Shown here in pieces: positions 8,767 to 16,923 of a stretch of DNA of 64,000 nucleotides. Both the position numbers and the translations under genes were made by a program. The DNA is from JAJECS01 sp965243625. Lineage in GTDB: Bacteria > Chloroflexota > UBA11872. The notes beneath the pieces were generated by a model. That model was not told the DNA's origin, ran no database searches, and was given only the letters and a program-made list of their open reading frames with translations. Within the stretch, counting starts at the first letter, position 1. Each line of letters begins with the position of its first letter. The stretch is taken from positions 3,038,001-3,102,000 of the forward strand of contig CBDEVI010000002.1 of NCBI GenBank assembly GCA_965243625.1, in the 5' to 3' direction.

Positions 8767-9107
8767 GGCGCCTTGGCGGCGCCCAGGCGACCCTGGGCCC
8801 GGGGGTTCTTATACACGTTCGGCGTTTAACTTCGAAGACGAAGTAATGGTCCGACTCATGTAATTTCGGCCCCCCTCCTGTCATTTCGAGCGGAGCGAGA
8901 AATCTAACGGGCGGGAAGCCTGCACAACGTCCTTAGATTCCTCACTGCGTTCGGAATGACATTTGGTGCGTTCGGAATGACGGATTCGGTCGGAATGACG
9001 TTTTTCGTGTTCGAGTGATGGCCTCGAGACGTTCCAGTGTCGCCCGCGCTACGCTGTCTCCGACTGCGGCTCGAACACCGGATGGCAGCCCGCCGGGAGG
9101 TGCGCCC
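8767..9107. other. Intergenic region with family F repeat array
   Basis: No gene is visible. After the SDR stop there is unremarkable sequence, then a family F repeat at 8880-8960 and two further partial copies of its TTCGGAATGAC end reaching base 9000. The Shine-Dalgarno of the next gene is at 9095-9100. Confidence 0.6.
8880..8960. repeat. Interspersed inverted repeat, family F
   Basis: It starts GTCATTTCGAGCGGAGCGAG and ends TTCCTCACTGCGTTCGGAATGAC with GCACAACGTCC in the middle. The ends are inverted (TCATTTCGAGC versus GTTCGGAATGA). Other copies are at 51743-51823, 52079-52108 (partial) and 58943-59024. It is followed by two extra partial ends to base 9000. Confidence 0.8.
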
Positions 9108-10019
9108 GTGATCGACGTCAAGACCCTCACGCGCCTGACGCCCGAGCAGCGCGAGCACTGGGACACGCAGGGCTATCTGGTGCTGCCCGGCGTGCTGTCG
9201 TCCGACGAAATCGCGCGCCTCAGCGAGGCCGTGGACCGCGTCGACGAGGCCTCGCAGCGCGCCGGCCGTTCGCCCGACGAGTGGCTGAGCACCCTCAACG
9301 TGATCGAGGAGGACGAGGCCTTTTTCGACCTCATCGATCACCCCAATCACTTGGGCATCGTGCTGGACCTGATGGGCGCCACGGTCCAGTTGCTCGCGTC
9401 GCAGGTGATGGTGCGCCCGCCCACGCCGCATCCGGGCAGCCGCTGGCACTACGACGGCCCCAAGCCCTATCCGTTTCCGAGCGCCGGCGGGCTCACGCCG
9501 CTGCTGCACCTCAAGATCGGCTGGTTCCTGACCGACGTGGACGCGCCCGACATGGGCAACTTCCTGCTCATTCCCGGCAGCCACCGCGGCAACTTTCCGC
9601 GAGAGGACGCCAACGCGGAAATCCTCGCTTCGCCGAGTCGATTCCAGGAGGTCGACGAGATCGACGCCGGCGTGCCGGGCGCCAAGCAGCTGCTGCTGCG
9701 CGCGGGTGACGCGATGCTGTTTCACAACGCGCTTTGGCACTCCGTCTCGCGCAACACCTCGACCGTGCGGCGCAAGAACCTCTTCTTCGTCTACTCCCCG
9801 ATCTGGATGCGGCTGGGCGATCGCGTGGCCAGCTCGCCGGAGCTGATCGCGCGCGCCGACCCCGTGCGGCGGCAGCTCCTGGGCGTGCTGGATCACGATC
9901 CCGCGGGCGTGCATCCCACCGACGCCGACGCGCCGCTGATCCGCCTCTGGGAAGGCAAGGGCTATGACGACGTGTGGGTGGACGAGGTGATGAAATACAT
10001 CGGCCTGGATGGGTCGTAG
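9108..10019 (+). CDS. Phytanoyl-CoA dioxygenase (PhyH) family oxygenase
   Basis: A 303-residue Fe(II)/2-oxoglutarate oxygenase. The iron-binding H-x-D is in SRWHYDGPK and the distal His in FHNALWHSVSRN, with an Arg shortly after for 2-oxoglutarate. I choose the GTG at 9108 because a GGGAGG site lies 7 bases upstream and the protein then begins at IDVKTLTRLTPEQREHW, as relatives do; the extra 31 upstream residues look like translated repeat sequence. It probably hydroxylates a small organic substrate with oxygen and 2-oxoglutarate. It is diverged from the two PhyH genes downstream. Confidence 0.87.
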   Translation: MIDVKTLTRLTPEQREHWDTQGYLVLPGVLSSDEIARLSEAVDRVDEASQRAGRSPDEWLSTLNVIEEDEAFFDLIDHPNHLGIVLDLMGATVQLLASQVMVRPPTPHPGSRWHYDGPKPYPFPSAGGLTPLLHLKIGWFLTDVDAPDMGNFLLIPGSHRGNFPREDANAEILASPSRFQEVDEIDAGVPGAKQLLLRAGDAMLFHNALWHSVSRNTSTVRRKNLFFVYSPIWMRLGDRVASSPELIARADPVRRQLLGVLDHDPAGVHPTDADAPLIRLWEGKGYDDVWVDEVMKYIGLDGS

Positions 10020-10041
10020 GGCGAGCGTGGCCGATTTCCGC

Positions 10042-10105
10042 GTAGGGGCGCCCCTGGTGGGCGCCCGTCCGGGTCTAGCCGGGCAGCCACAAGGGCTGCC
10101 CCTAC
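10042..10105. repeat. Interspersed repeat, family A
   Basis: GTAGGGGCGCCCCTGGTGGG at the left end and GGGCTGCCCCTAC at the right end, about 64 bases, with two internal short stems (GGGCGCC and GGGCAGCC parts). Similar to 16842-16905, 18240-18304, 18424-18489 and 35156-35233. Confidence 0.82.
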
Positions 10106-10123
10106 ACCGAATGGGCTCGATCC

Positions 10124-10151
10124 GGTGGCCCGCGCTGCGTGCAGCGTGGGA
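10124..10151. repeat. Interspersed repeat, family B, at the left edge of a tandem duplication
   Basis: GGTGGCCCGCGCTGCGTGCA followed by GCGTGGGA; it can fold as CGCTGC/GCAGCG. The same element stands at 11489, exactly 1365 bases away, and both mark the left border of a tandemly duplicated unit. Confidence 0.82.
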
Positions 10152-10229
10152 AGCTCAGCGCTCAAGCGCCCTTCGTGAAACGCTCCACCTGAACCGTCGC
10201 GTTGTGCGCTTCCTAGCACTGGAGTCCCC

Positions 10230-11384
10230 ATGCCCAGCCTGAACCAATCCCTGCTCCGTCGCGACGGCTACGTCATCGTGCGCAACGTCATCCCGGCCGA
10301 CCGGATCGACGACGTGCGCGAAGCCTGCGAGGGCGTGCTGGACCGGCAGCGCGAGATTTGGCGCCAGGAGGCCGGGCCCGACGATCTCCCCGGCGGCGTG
10401 TGGGACATGCGCCCCCAGCCGCGCGTGCCCGAGTTTCACGCGCTGGTGGACGATGAAACCGCGCTGGCGGTCGAGCTATGGCTCAGCGAGCCGGTCATGA
10501 GCATCAGCCGCGAGCTGCTCAGCGGGTCCGAGGCGGTGCCCATGCACATGATGATGATGTGCAACCCGCGCACCGACCACGGCCCCGCCAAGTGGCACCG
10601 CGACATCGGGCCGCTCGAGGTCGCCCCGCTGTGGCTGCTGCAGGAGGAGCTGGCGGAAACCGGTCCGCGTTACTTGCAGTGGAACCTGCCGCTCTACGAC
10701 GACGACGTGCTCTGGGTGGTTCCCGGCAGCCACCGCCGCCTGAATACCCCGGAAGAGGACCGGCAGCTCGAGGACGACCCGCGGTCGCCGCTGCCGGGCG
10801 GCATGCCGGTGGAGCTCAAGGCCGGCGACGGCTTGATCTATCTCCACAGCATGTTGCACTGGGGCAGCAACTACAGCCCGAAGCTCCGGCGCACGGTGCA
10901 CGGCGGGATGGCGGTGCACGCCATGCCGCGGGACATCGGCTTCACGCGCCATCTCTCGCCCTCGTCCGCCGCCGCGTTCGAGACCTGGAATCGCCGCGCG
11001 GCGGAGCAACGGGACCTCACTGACCAGGCGCTGCGCGGCGTCCTGGACGGCGACGCGCCGGGATTTGAAGCGGCACTCGAGCGTTTGCACCCGGGCGCCG
11101 GTCCGGCTGCCAAGCTGACGCTCACGGCGTGCCTGGGCGAGGCCGCGCGGCACATCCACTGGCTCAAGCAGCCGGGCTTCGACGACCTGCCGGAGGCGAT
11201 GCAGCGACAGGCCACGCACCTCCATCCGCTCACGTTGGGCTGGGGCCCCGCCTTCGCCGAGCGATTCAGCGACGCCGAGGCCGACGAGCTGTGGCGTCGA
11301 TTCGACTGGCTGGCGCAGCGTCTCCACGCCGACCCCCCGCAGCGGGTGACGCTGGACCAGTTCGCCGCGAGCTGGGACACGTAG
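10230..11384 (+). CDS. Phytanoyl-CoA dioxygenase family protein, duplicate copy 1
   Basis: A 384-residue Fe(II)/2-oxoglutarate oxygenase-like protein. The metal H-x-D is in AKWHRDIG and the distal His is in YLHSMLHWGSNYS, followed by Arg residues (LRRT) for the co-substrate. It is longer than typical PhyH proteins: about 110 extra C-terminal residues, rich in Ala, Leu and Trp (WGPAFAERFSDAEADELW), appear helical and I do not recognise them. It starts at an ATG with a short leader shared with the downstream duplicate. Probable oxidative role in catabolism; substrate unknown. Both catalytic sites of the pair look intact. Confidence 0.86.
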   Translation: MPSLNQSLLRRDGYVIVRNVIPADRIDDVREACEGVLDRQREIWRQEAGPDDLPGGVWDMRPQPRVPEFHALVDDETALAVELWLSEPVMSISRELLSGSEAVPMHMMMMCNPRTDHGPAKWHRDIGPLEVAPLWLLQEELAETGPRYLQWNLPLYDDDVLWVVPGSHRRLNTPEEDRQLEDDPRSPLPGGMPVELKAGDGLIYLHSMLHWGSNYSPKLRRTVHGGMAVHAMPRDIGFTRHLSPSSAAAFETWNRRAAEQRDLTDQALRGVLDGDAPGFEAALERLHPGAGPAAKLTLTACLGEAARHIHWLKQPGFDDLPEAMQRQATHLHPLTLGWGPAFAERFSDAEADELWRRFDWLAQRLHADPPQRVTLDQFAASWDT

Positions 11385-11405
11385 GCCCAGTGACTCCGTT
11401 GCCCG

Positions 11406-11516
11406 CGTAGGGGCGCCCCTGGTGGGCGCCCGTCCCCTCACCCTAACCCTCTCCCCGCGGGAGAGGGGACCGAATTGACCGCTTGCCGGGTGGCCCGCGC
11501 TGCGTGCAGCGTGGGA
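11406..11516. repeat. Composite repeat: partial family A, family C, then family B
   Basis: A truncated family A head (11406-11431) runs straight into a family C element (11432-11470, CCCTCACCCTAACCCTCTCC), and after 18 bases comes the family B element (11489-11516). The join shows that these families recombine or insert into each other. The B element is the left edge of the second duplicate unit. Confidence 0.8.
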
Positions 11517-11594
11517 AACTCAGCGCTCAAGCACCTTCCGTGAAGCGTCCCGTCTGAACCGACGCGTCGCGCGTCGCCCAACATCGGAGTACCC

Positions 11595-12749
11595 ATGCCC
11601 AGCCTGAACAAGTCCCTGCTCCGTCGCGACGGCTATCTCTTCGTGCGTAACGTCATCCCCGCCGACAAACTCGACGCCGTACGCGAAGCCTGCGAGGGCC
11701 TGTTGGAACGGCAGCGCGAGGTCTGGCGCCGCGAGGCCGGACCCGACGATCCGCCCGGCGGCACGTGGGAAAAACACATGCAGCCGCGCGTGCCCGACTT
11801 TCACGCGCTGGTGGACAAGGAAACCGCGCCGGCGGTCGAGCTATGGCTCAGCGAGCCGGTCATGGGCACCAGCCGCGAGCTGCTCAGCGGAACCGAGGCG
11901 GTGCCCATGCACATGATGATGATGTGCAACCCGCGCGTCGACCACGGCCCCGCCAAGTGGCACCGCGACATTGGAAACAACGGGGTGGCGCCGCTGTGGC
12001 TGCTGCAAGAGGAGCTGGCGGAAACCGGCCCGCGCTACCTGCAGTGGAACCTGCCGCTCTACGACGACGACGTGTTCTGGGTGGTGCCGGGCAGCCACCG
12101 CCGCGTGAACACCCCGGAGGAGGACCGGCGGCTCGAAGAGGATCCGCGGTCGCCGCTGCCGGGCGGCATGCCCGTGAAGCTCAAGGCCGGCGACGGCTTG
12201 ATCTACTACCACAGCATGCTGCACTGGGGCAGCAACTACAGCACGAAGCTCCGACGCACCGTGCACGGCGGCATTTCGGTGCACGCCATGCCGCGGGACC
12301 CGGGCTTCACGCGCCATCTCTCGCCGTCGTCCGCCGCCGCGTTCCAGAGCTGGAATCGCCTCGCCGCGGAGCAGCGGGACCTCACCGAGCGGGCACTGCA
12401 AGGCGTCCTGGACGGCGACGCGGCGGCCTTTCGCACGGCCCTCGAGCGGTTGCACCCCGGCGCCGGTCCCGCCTCCAAGCTGACCCTCACGGCATGCGTG
12501 GCCGAAGCCGCGCGGCACATTCATTTACTCAGGCAGCCGGACTTCGACGAGTTGCCGGAGGATTTGCAGCGCGAGGCCAAGTCCGTCCACCCGCTCACGC
12601 TGGGCTGGGGTGCGGACTTCGGCGAGTGGTTCAGCGACGCCGAGGCCGACGAGCTGTGGCGCCGCTGCGACTGGCTGGCGCAACGCCTCCACGCCGAGCC
12701 GCGGCAGCCGGTGACCGTGGACGATTTCGTCGCGAGTTGGGCAGCCTGA
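11595..12749 (+). CDS. Phytanoyl-CoA dioxygenase family protein, duplicate copy 2
   Basis: A 384-residue near-twin of the gene 1365 bases upstream; by hand count 46 of the first 60 residues are identical. The active-site H-x-D (AKWHRDIG), distal His (SMLHWGSNYS) and the same long C-terminal extension are kept. Changes are scattered, but a cluster sits just after the H-x-D (GNNGVA versus GPLEVA), next to the predicted substrate pocket, so specificity may have drifted. The leader before the ATG is also duplicated, so both genes may share expression signals. Confidence 0.86.
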   Translation: MPSLNKSLLRRDGYLFVRNVIPADKLDAVREACEGLLERQREVWRREAGPDDPPGGTWEKHMQPRVPDFHALVDKETAPAVELWLSEPVMGTSRELLSGTEAVPMHMMMMCNPRVDHGPAKWHRDIGNNGVAPLWLLQEELAETGPRYLQWNLPLYDDDVFWVVPGSHRRVNTPEEDRRLEEDPRSPLPGGMPVKLKAGDGLIYYHSMLHWGSNYSTKLRRTVHGGISVHAMPRDPGFTRHLSPSSAAAFQSWNRLAAEQRDLTERALQGVLDGDAAAFRTALERLHPGAGPASKLTLTACVAEAARHIHLLRQPDFDELPEDLQREAKSVHPLTLGWGADFGEWFSDAEADELWRRCDWLAQRLHAEPRQPVTVDDFVASWAA

Positions 12750-12784
12750 CCCTCTCCGCACGAGGCATTTGCATGGTCCGGAAT

Positions 12785-12857
12785 GGGCGGGTTTGAAACC
12801 CGCCCCTACGCCCGACGTGGAGCGCGTCTCCGGTAGGGGCAGGTTTCAAATCCGCCC
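12785..12857. repeat. Inverted pair of family D repeats
   Basis: GGGCGGGTTTGAAACCCGCC with CCTAC (to 12809) is answered by its inverse, GTAGGGGCAGGTTTCAAATCCGCCC, at 12833-12857. A long hairpin is possible, and it could end transcription of the PhyH pair, but there is no T-run. Single family D copies lie at 18313-18337 and, partly, 18498-18518. Confidence 0.78.
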
Positions 12858-12925
12858 GCCGTATCGATGATGGGAAGGCTCTACGCCAGGGATGAAGCCA
12901 ACGTCGGCTGCGCGGCGTCTTGAGC

Positions 12926-13966
12926 CTAAATGCCGTCGCGTCGGCGTCGCAGCGTGAGGGTGGCCCCGAGCACGGCTACTAGGACGGCTCCGGCGCCCGC
13001 GATGGCGGGAATGAGCCATCCGGGAGCACGAGCTTCCTCGACGTTAGCTGCAGGCTCTGGGGAAGGAATCGACGTTGGCGGCAATGTGGTTGCGGCTGCG
13101 AGCGTCGCTGGGGTCGGCAGGGGCGTGGAAGTCGGTTGCGGGGCGGGCGTAGCCGGAATGGGCGTTGGTGTGGGCACGGCTGTCGGTGTCGGTATCGGAG
13201 TAGGTGTGCTGAGCCTGGCCATACGTTCCTCCAGCAACTGATACAGCGCTCTCGCGAGCCCCCGGATCGTGCGCTCCGGTATTCGCGGGCCGGGCGTGGT
13301 TGACACTGCCGGTTGGCGCGTTGCCGACTCTCCCGTCGGCGCGGGGAGCCCAGCATCCAGCTCCGCCCGCACCTCGGCTATCAGCGCTTCGAGCTTCTGG
13401 ATCATTTCATCCTCGGACAGCGAGCTGCGCATGATTTCCAATTCGGGCGCGCGTGTGCCTCGCTCGGGCGACCTGCCTTCCCCCAACGCGTCGAGGTGTT
13501 CCTGCCCGAATCTGAGGGGTAGCGTTCCGCAAAGATATGCTGACGTTCCTTCCGTGGAGTAAACAAGGAATCTTATGCCCGGAGGGAATGCAGCGCCGCA
13601 AGCCTCGGAAGTCGTCGTTTGTAGATAAACATGTTCATAGGAAGGTCCCTTCCATATGGTATCGACCTTAAACGTGTAAATCAGGGTCACCGTTCCAGGC
13701 TCGTATGTGGAATAAGCAAGCCTGTGTAGTGCGAAGAGACGAGGAGGGTTTCCTATTCGATTGTAGAGTAAAGCCAAATCAATGGCCTCGCCGGAGAATA
13801 CCGCCGCGGATCGGTTGTAAGCCTCGGCGGGATCGATCGCACGACAGGAACAAGCATGCGCTCGGTGAAAGTCGACAAGAAGCCAAGACATGCTGAGCAG
13901 CACGATCAGTATCAGCTTCAGCGCATAGATCGAAACCATCCTCAATGAAAGTGTTCTAGTCGACAT
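12926..13966 (-). CDS. Surface-anchored protein with TIMP/NTR-like N-terminal domain and Thr/Pro stalk
   Basis: About 346 residues. From the ATG at 13966 (GGAAGAGG site 6 bases upstream) there is a signal peptide ending at AHA, so the mature protein would begin Cys-Ser-Cys (C39, C41), the hallmark of the TIMP/NTR fold. The pattern continues with AAVFSGEAIDL, a strand VDTIWKG, and further cysteines in ACGAAFPPGIRFLVYS and YLCGTL, all typical of bacterial TIMP-like domains. Then come a charged helical segment, a long TPTPIPTPT stalk, a C-terminal membrane helix (WLIPAIAGAGAVLVAVLGA) and an RRRR stop-transfer tail. The 5' half has visibly lower GC than its neighbours. Likely displayed outside the cell; partner unknown. 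Confidence 0.7.
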   Translation of the reverse strand: MSTRTLSLRMVSIYALKLILIVLLSMSWLLVDFHRAHACSCRAIDPAEAYNRSAAVFSGEAIDLALLYNRIGNPPRLFALHRLAYSTYEPGTVTLIYTFKVDTIWKGPSYEHVYLQTTTSEACGAAFPPGIRFLVYSTEGTSAYLCGTLPLRFGQEHLDALGEGRSPERGTRAPELEIMRSSLSEDEMIQKLEALIAEVRAELDAGLPAPTGESATRQPAVSTTPGPRIPERTIRGLARALYQLLEERMARLSTPTPIPTPTAVPTPTPIPATPAPQPTSTPLPTPATLAAATTLPPTSIPSPEPAANVEEARAPGWLIPAIAGAGAVLVAVLGATLTLRRRRDGI

Positions 13967-14425
13967 AGAGCGCCTCTTCCAGATCCTCCATCGAGGGATG
14001 GATGATGCCTGGGGCAATCGGTGCAGCCTCCGGCTGGAACCAACAGCCTTTCATAGTCGAAAGAGACCGGTCAAATCTAGGCGATGGCAGCGAAACGAAC
14101 TGGTATGCAGGCATCAGTGCCGGAGGCAAGTCGTTCGTGCGGGACGGGTGCGCATGACCGTCGATCGACGGGTCTCGGTCCCGCGCAAACCTCGGGCACG
14201 GGACAGCTCGACGCCGATTCCCCAGAGATTCTCCAGTCTTGACCGGACTGGATTCCGGCTCCCCGCCTGCGCGGGGACATGCTTCGCCGGAATGACGAAG
14301 GGGTTACGCACAGGTTTCGCGGGCGGGTGTTCGGTATTTGTGTGGTGGCCGGTCGTGCGCTAGGGTGGGCCGGTGACGCTTGGCGTTTCCGGTGGTGCCC
14401 TTCTGTTTAGCCACCCCGTCCCCGC
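13967..14425. other. Intergenic region before the mrfA-like gene
   Basis: About 460 bases between divergent genes. It holds one family E repeat (14246-14298) and otherwise moderate-GC sequence without a plausible reading frame, tRNA or clear promoter. The last 60 bases lead into the GTG start of the helicase with no strong Shine-Dalgarno. Confidence 0.5.
14246..14298. repeat. Interspersed inverted repeat, family E (long form)
   Basis: GACTGGATTCCGGCTCCCCG at the left, GCCGGAATGACGAAG at the right: ATTCCGGC and GCCGGAAT are inverted around a CCCCGCCTGCGCGGGG stem. Related copies are at 16799-16825, 51999-52027 and 53361-53392. Confidence 0.78.
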
Positions 14426-16738
14426 GTGAACGCCGCCCAGCTTGCCGACCGGCTCTCAGGCGATGCGGCCTTTGCTCGCGGCGTTACGGCGTGGAAGGTG
14501 CGGCCCGCGCGGGAGGCTCGGTACGGCGACTGGCCCCAGGGCGTCGCGCCGCTGCTGCGGCAGGCTTTGGAGCAGCGCGGCGTGCGTGAGCTTTACACCC
14601 ATCAGGCCGAGGCCATCGCGCGCGTGCTCGGCGGCGAGGACGTCTGCATCGTCACCGGCACCGCCTCGGGCAAGACCCTTTGCTACAACGTGCCGGTCGT
14701 TCAGGCCATCCTGGACGATCCCCAGGCCCGCGCGCTCTACCTCTTCCCCACCAAGGCCCTGGCGCAGGACCAGCTCGACGAGCTGTACTCGCTGATCCAG
14801 GTCGCCGAAGCGGATATCAAGACCTACACCTACGACGGCGACACCCCGACGACCGCGCGGCGCAAGCTGCGGCAGGCCGGGCACGTGGTCATCACCAACC
14901 CGGACATGCTCCACCAGGGCATCCTGCCGCACCACACCCAGTGGACCCGGCTGTTCGAGAACCTGCGCTTCATCGTGCTCGACGAGCTGCACGTCTATCG
15001 CGGCATCTTCGGCAGCCACCTGGCCAACGTGCTGCGGCGCTTGCTGCGCGTGGCCGAGTTCTACGGCTCGCGACCGCAGATCGTGGCCTGCTCCGCCACC
15101 ATCGCTAATCCGAAGCAGCTGGCCGACCGGCTCACCGAGCGCGATCTGGGTGTGGTGGACGACGACGGCTCGCCGCGCGGCGAGAAGCACCTGATTTTCT
15201 ACAACCCGCGGGTCGTGAACGCGCAGCTGGGGATTCGGGCCTCGGAGATTGACGCGGCGGCGGAGATTGCCGGGGTGCTGCTGGGCAACGACATCCAGAC
15301 GCTTACTTTCGCCCGCAGCCGCACGGCCGCCGAGCTGCTGCTGAGCAAGCTGCGCGGCGGTCCGCACCTGGGCCGCGGCGAGGTGCGCGGCTATCGCGGC
15401 GGCTACCTGCCGGCCGAGCGCCGCGAGATCGAGGCGGGCCTGCGCGATGGCACGGTGCGGGCGGTGGTCGCCACCAACGCGTTGGAGCTGGGGGTGGACA
15501 TCGGGCAGGCGCAGGCGGCGGTGCTGTGCGGCTATCCGGGGTCGCTGGCGAGCTTCTGGCAGCAGGTGGGCCGCGCGGGACGCCGCCGCGAATCGTCGGT
15601 GGCCGTCTACGTGGCGGGGTCGAGCCCGCTGGACCAGTTCGTGGCCCGCAACCCCGATTTCGTGCTACGCGAGTCGGTCGAGTCGGCGCTCATCAATCCC
15701 GACAACGTCTATGTCTACACCAGCCACCTCAAGTGCGCCGCGTTCGAGCTGCCGCTCGTCGAAAACGAGACCTTCGGCGTACCCACCACGGACGGCGGCG
15801 TGCGAATGCTCGAGGACGCGGGCGTCTTGCACAAGGCCGGCGGCACCTATCACTGGACCGCCGACGACTACCCCGCGCAGTTCGTGAGCCTGCGCACGGG
15901 CACGCTCGACAACATCGTCATCGTGACCGACGAGAGCCGGCCGCAGGTGATCGGCCAGGTCGACCGCTTCTCCGCGCCGACGCGGGTTCACGAGGACGCG
16001 ATCTATCTCCACGACGGTCGCCAGTACCACGTCAACCGCCTCGACTGGGAGCAGGGAAAGGCGTATGTCGAAGAGGTCTCGGTGGAGCACTACACCGTGG
16101 CCAGCATGAACGTGAACGTCGCGGTGCTCGACGACTTCGAGCGGCAGGTCGACGCGCCGCTGGGTCGCTCGTGGGGCGAGGTGCGCGTGACGGCCCGGCC
16201 CACGATCTTCAAGAAGCTGCGCATCAGCGACGACGACAACGTGGGCTGGGGCACCATCGATCTCCCCGAGCAGGAGATGCACACGCAGGCGTGCTGGGCC
16301 TGGATGCGCCCCGAGTTGACCGAGACGCTGTCCCGCAGCGAGGTCGAGGCCGGTCTCTGGGGCGCGCGGCACCTGCTGCCCAACGTGGCGGCGGTCCACC
16401 TGATGTGCGACCCGCACGACCTGGGCGTGGTCAGCGAGATCAAGTCGCCGTTCACCCAGGCGCCGACGCTGTACCTCTACGACCGCTATCCCGGCGGCGT
16501 GGGGCTGAGCGAGCGGCTGTACGCGACGTTCGACCAGGTGATGCAGGCCGCGGCGGAGCTGGCCGCCGGCTGCGACTGTACCGAGGGCTGCCCGGCCTGC
16601 GTGGGGCCGCCGGTGGCGTCGGGCATCAGCGCCAAGGCGGCCACGCTGCGGGTGCTGCGGGCGCGCGCGGGCGTGGCCGTTGCCGCGCTGGCCGAGGCGC
16701 ATGCTGGATTGCTGTCCGTGGAAGAGACCGTTGGATAA
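14426..16738 (+). CDS. mrfA: DEAD/DEAH-box helicase with DUF1998 (MrfA/YprA-like)
   Basis: A 770-residue superfamily 2 helicase. Walker A is TGTASGKT (about 77-84), the Walker B box is DELH (about 185-188), motif III SATIAN follows, and the second RecA domain has the ATNALELGVDIGQ and QQVGRAGRR motifs. The C-terminal DUF1998 region ends in a cysteine cluster GCDCTEGCPACVGP, expected to bind zinc. This architecture matches Bacillus YprA, renamed MrfA, a mitomycin-lesion repair helicase. The next gene encodes a YprB/MrfB-like nuclease, the known partner, which strengthens the call. The start is a GTG. A repeat cluster separates the two genes, unlike the tight operon in Bacillus. Confidence 0.85.
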   Translation: MNAAQLADRLSGDAAFARGVTAWKVRPAREARYGDWPQGVAPLLRQALEQRGVRELYTHQAEAIARVLGGEDVCIVTGTASGKTLCYNVPVVQAILDDPQARALYLFPTKALAQDQLDELYSLIQVAEADIKTYTYDGDTPTTARRKLRQAGHVVITNPDMLHQGILPHHTQWTRLFENLRFIVLDELHVYRGIFGSHLANVLRRLLRVAEFYGSRPQIVACSATIANPKQLADRLTERDLGVVDDDGSPRGEKHLIFYNPRVVNAQLGIRASEIDAAAEIAGVLLGNDIQTLTFARSRTAAELLLSKLRGGPHLGRGEVRGYRGGYLPAERREIEAGLRDGTVRAVVATNALELGVDIGQAQAAVLCGYPGSLASFWQQVGRAGRRRESSVAVYVAGSSPLDQFVARNPDFVLRESVESALINPDNVYVYTSHLKCAAFELPLVENETFGVPTTDGGVRMLEDAGVLHKAGGTYHWTADDYPAQFVSLRTGTLDNIVIVTDESRPQVIGQVDRFSAPTRVHEDAIYLHDGRQYHVNRLDWEQGKAYVEEVSVEHYTVASMNVNVAVLDDFERQVDAPLGRSWGEVRVTARPTIFKKLRISDDDNVGWGTIDLPEQEMHTQACWAWMRPELTETLSRSEVEAGLWGARHLLPNVAAVHLMCDPHDLGVVSEIKSPFTQAPTLYLYDRYPGGVGLSERLYATFDQVMQAAAELAAGCDCTEGCPACVGPPVASGISAKAATLRVLRARAGVAVAALAEAHAGLLSVEETVG

Positions 16739-16742
16739 CGAC

Positions 16743-16770
16743 GTAGGGGCGACGCATGCGTCGCCCCTAG
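16743..16770. repeat. Short family A-like perfect palindrome
   Basis: TAGGGGCGACGCATGCGTCG and its continuation form a perfect 26-base palindrome (16744-16769) just after the helicase stop. Could act as a transcript-end hairpin, but no T-run follows. Confidence 0.8.
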
Positions 16771-16798
16771 GCATGGGCCGGCAGGTTGGGTCCCCGGT

Positions 16799-16825
16799 GG
16801 ATTCCCGCCTCCGCGGGAATGACGG
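16799..16825. repeat. Interspersed inverted repeat, family E
   Basis: GGATTCCCGCCTCCGCGGGA followed by ATGACGG; ATTCCCGC and GCGGGAAT pair. The same short form is at 51999-52027. Confidence 0.8.
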
Positions 16826-16841
16826 ACGTTTGCGGGCACTT

Positions 16842-16905
16842 GTAGGTGCGTCCCTTGTGGGCGCCCGTCCGGGTGGATCCGGGCAGCCACGAGGGCTGCC
16901 CCTAC
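16842..16905. repeat. Interspersed repeat, family A
   Basis: GTAGGTGCGTCCCTTGTGGG at the left end and GGGCTGCCCCTAC at the right end; 64 bases, the same length as the copy at 10042-10105. It ends 18 bases before the next ATG. Confidence 0.8.
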
Positions 16906-16923
16906 AGTGATTGACGATTGCTC

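Larger units (their letters stand above)
10124..12749 (+). repeat. Tandem duplication, two units of about 1365 bases (starts 10124 and 11489)
   Basis: The sequence from 10124 to the end of the first PhyH gene (11384) matches that from 11489 to the end of the second (12749) at a constant offset of 1365 bases. The match includes the family B element and roughly 80 bases of leader before each ATG (GCTCAGCGCTCAAGC versus ACTCAGCGCTCAAGC). Similarity stops at the family B element on the left and near the stop codon on the right. Confidence 0.85.

Noticed and set aside
12785..12857. Inverted family D pair as a Rho-independent terminator
   Set aside because: A hairpin is possible but no U-run follows, and single D copies occur elsewhere away from gene ends.
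14018..14425. Small genes in the gap before the mrfA-like gene
   Set aside because: Short frames here have no Shine-Dalgarno, overlap a family E repeat and show no family-like residues.
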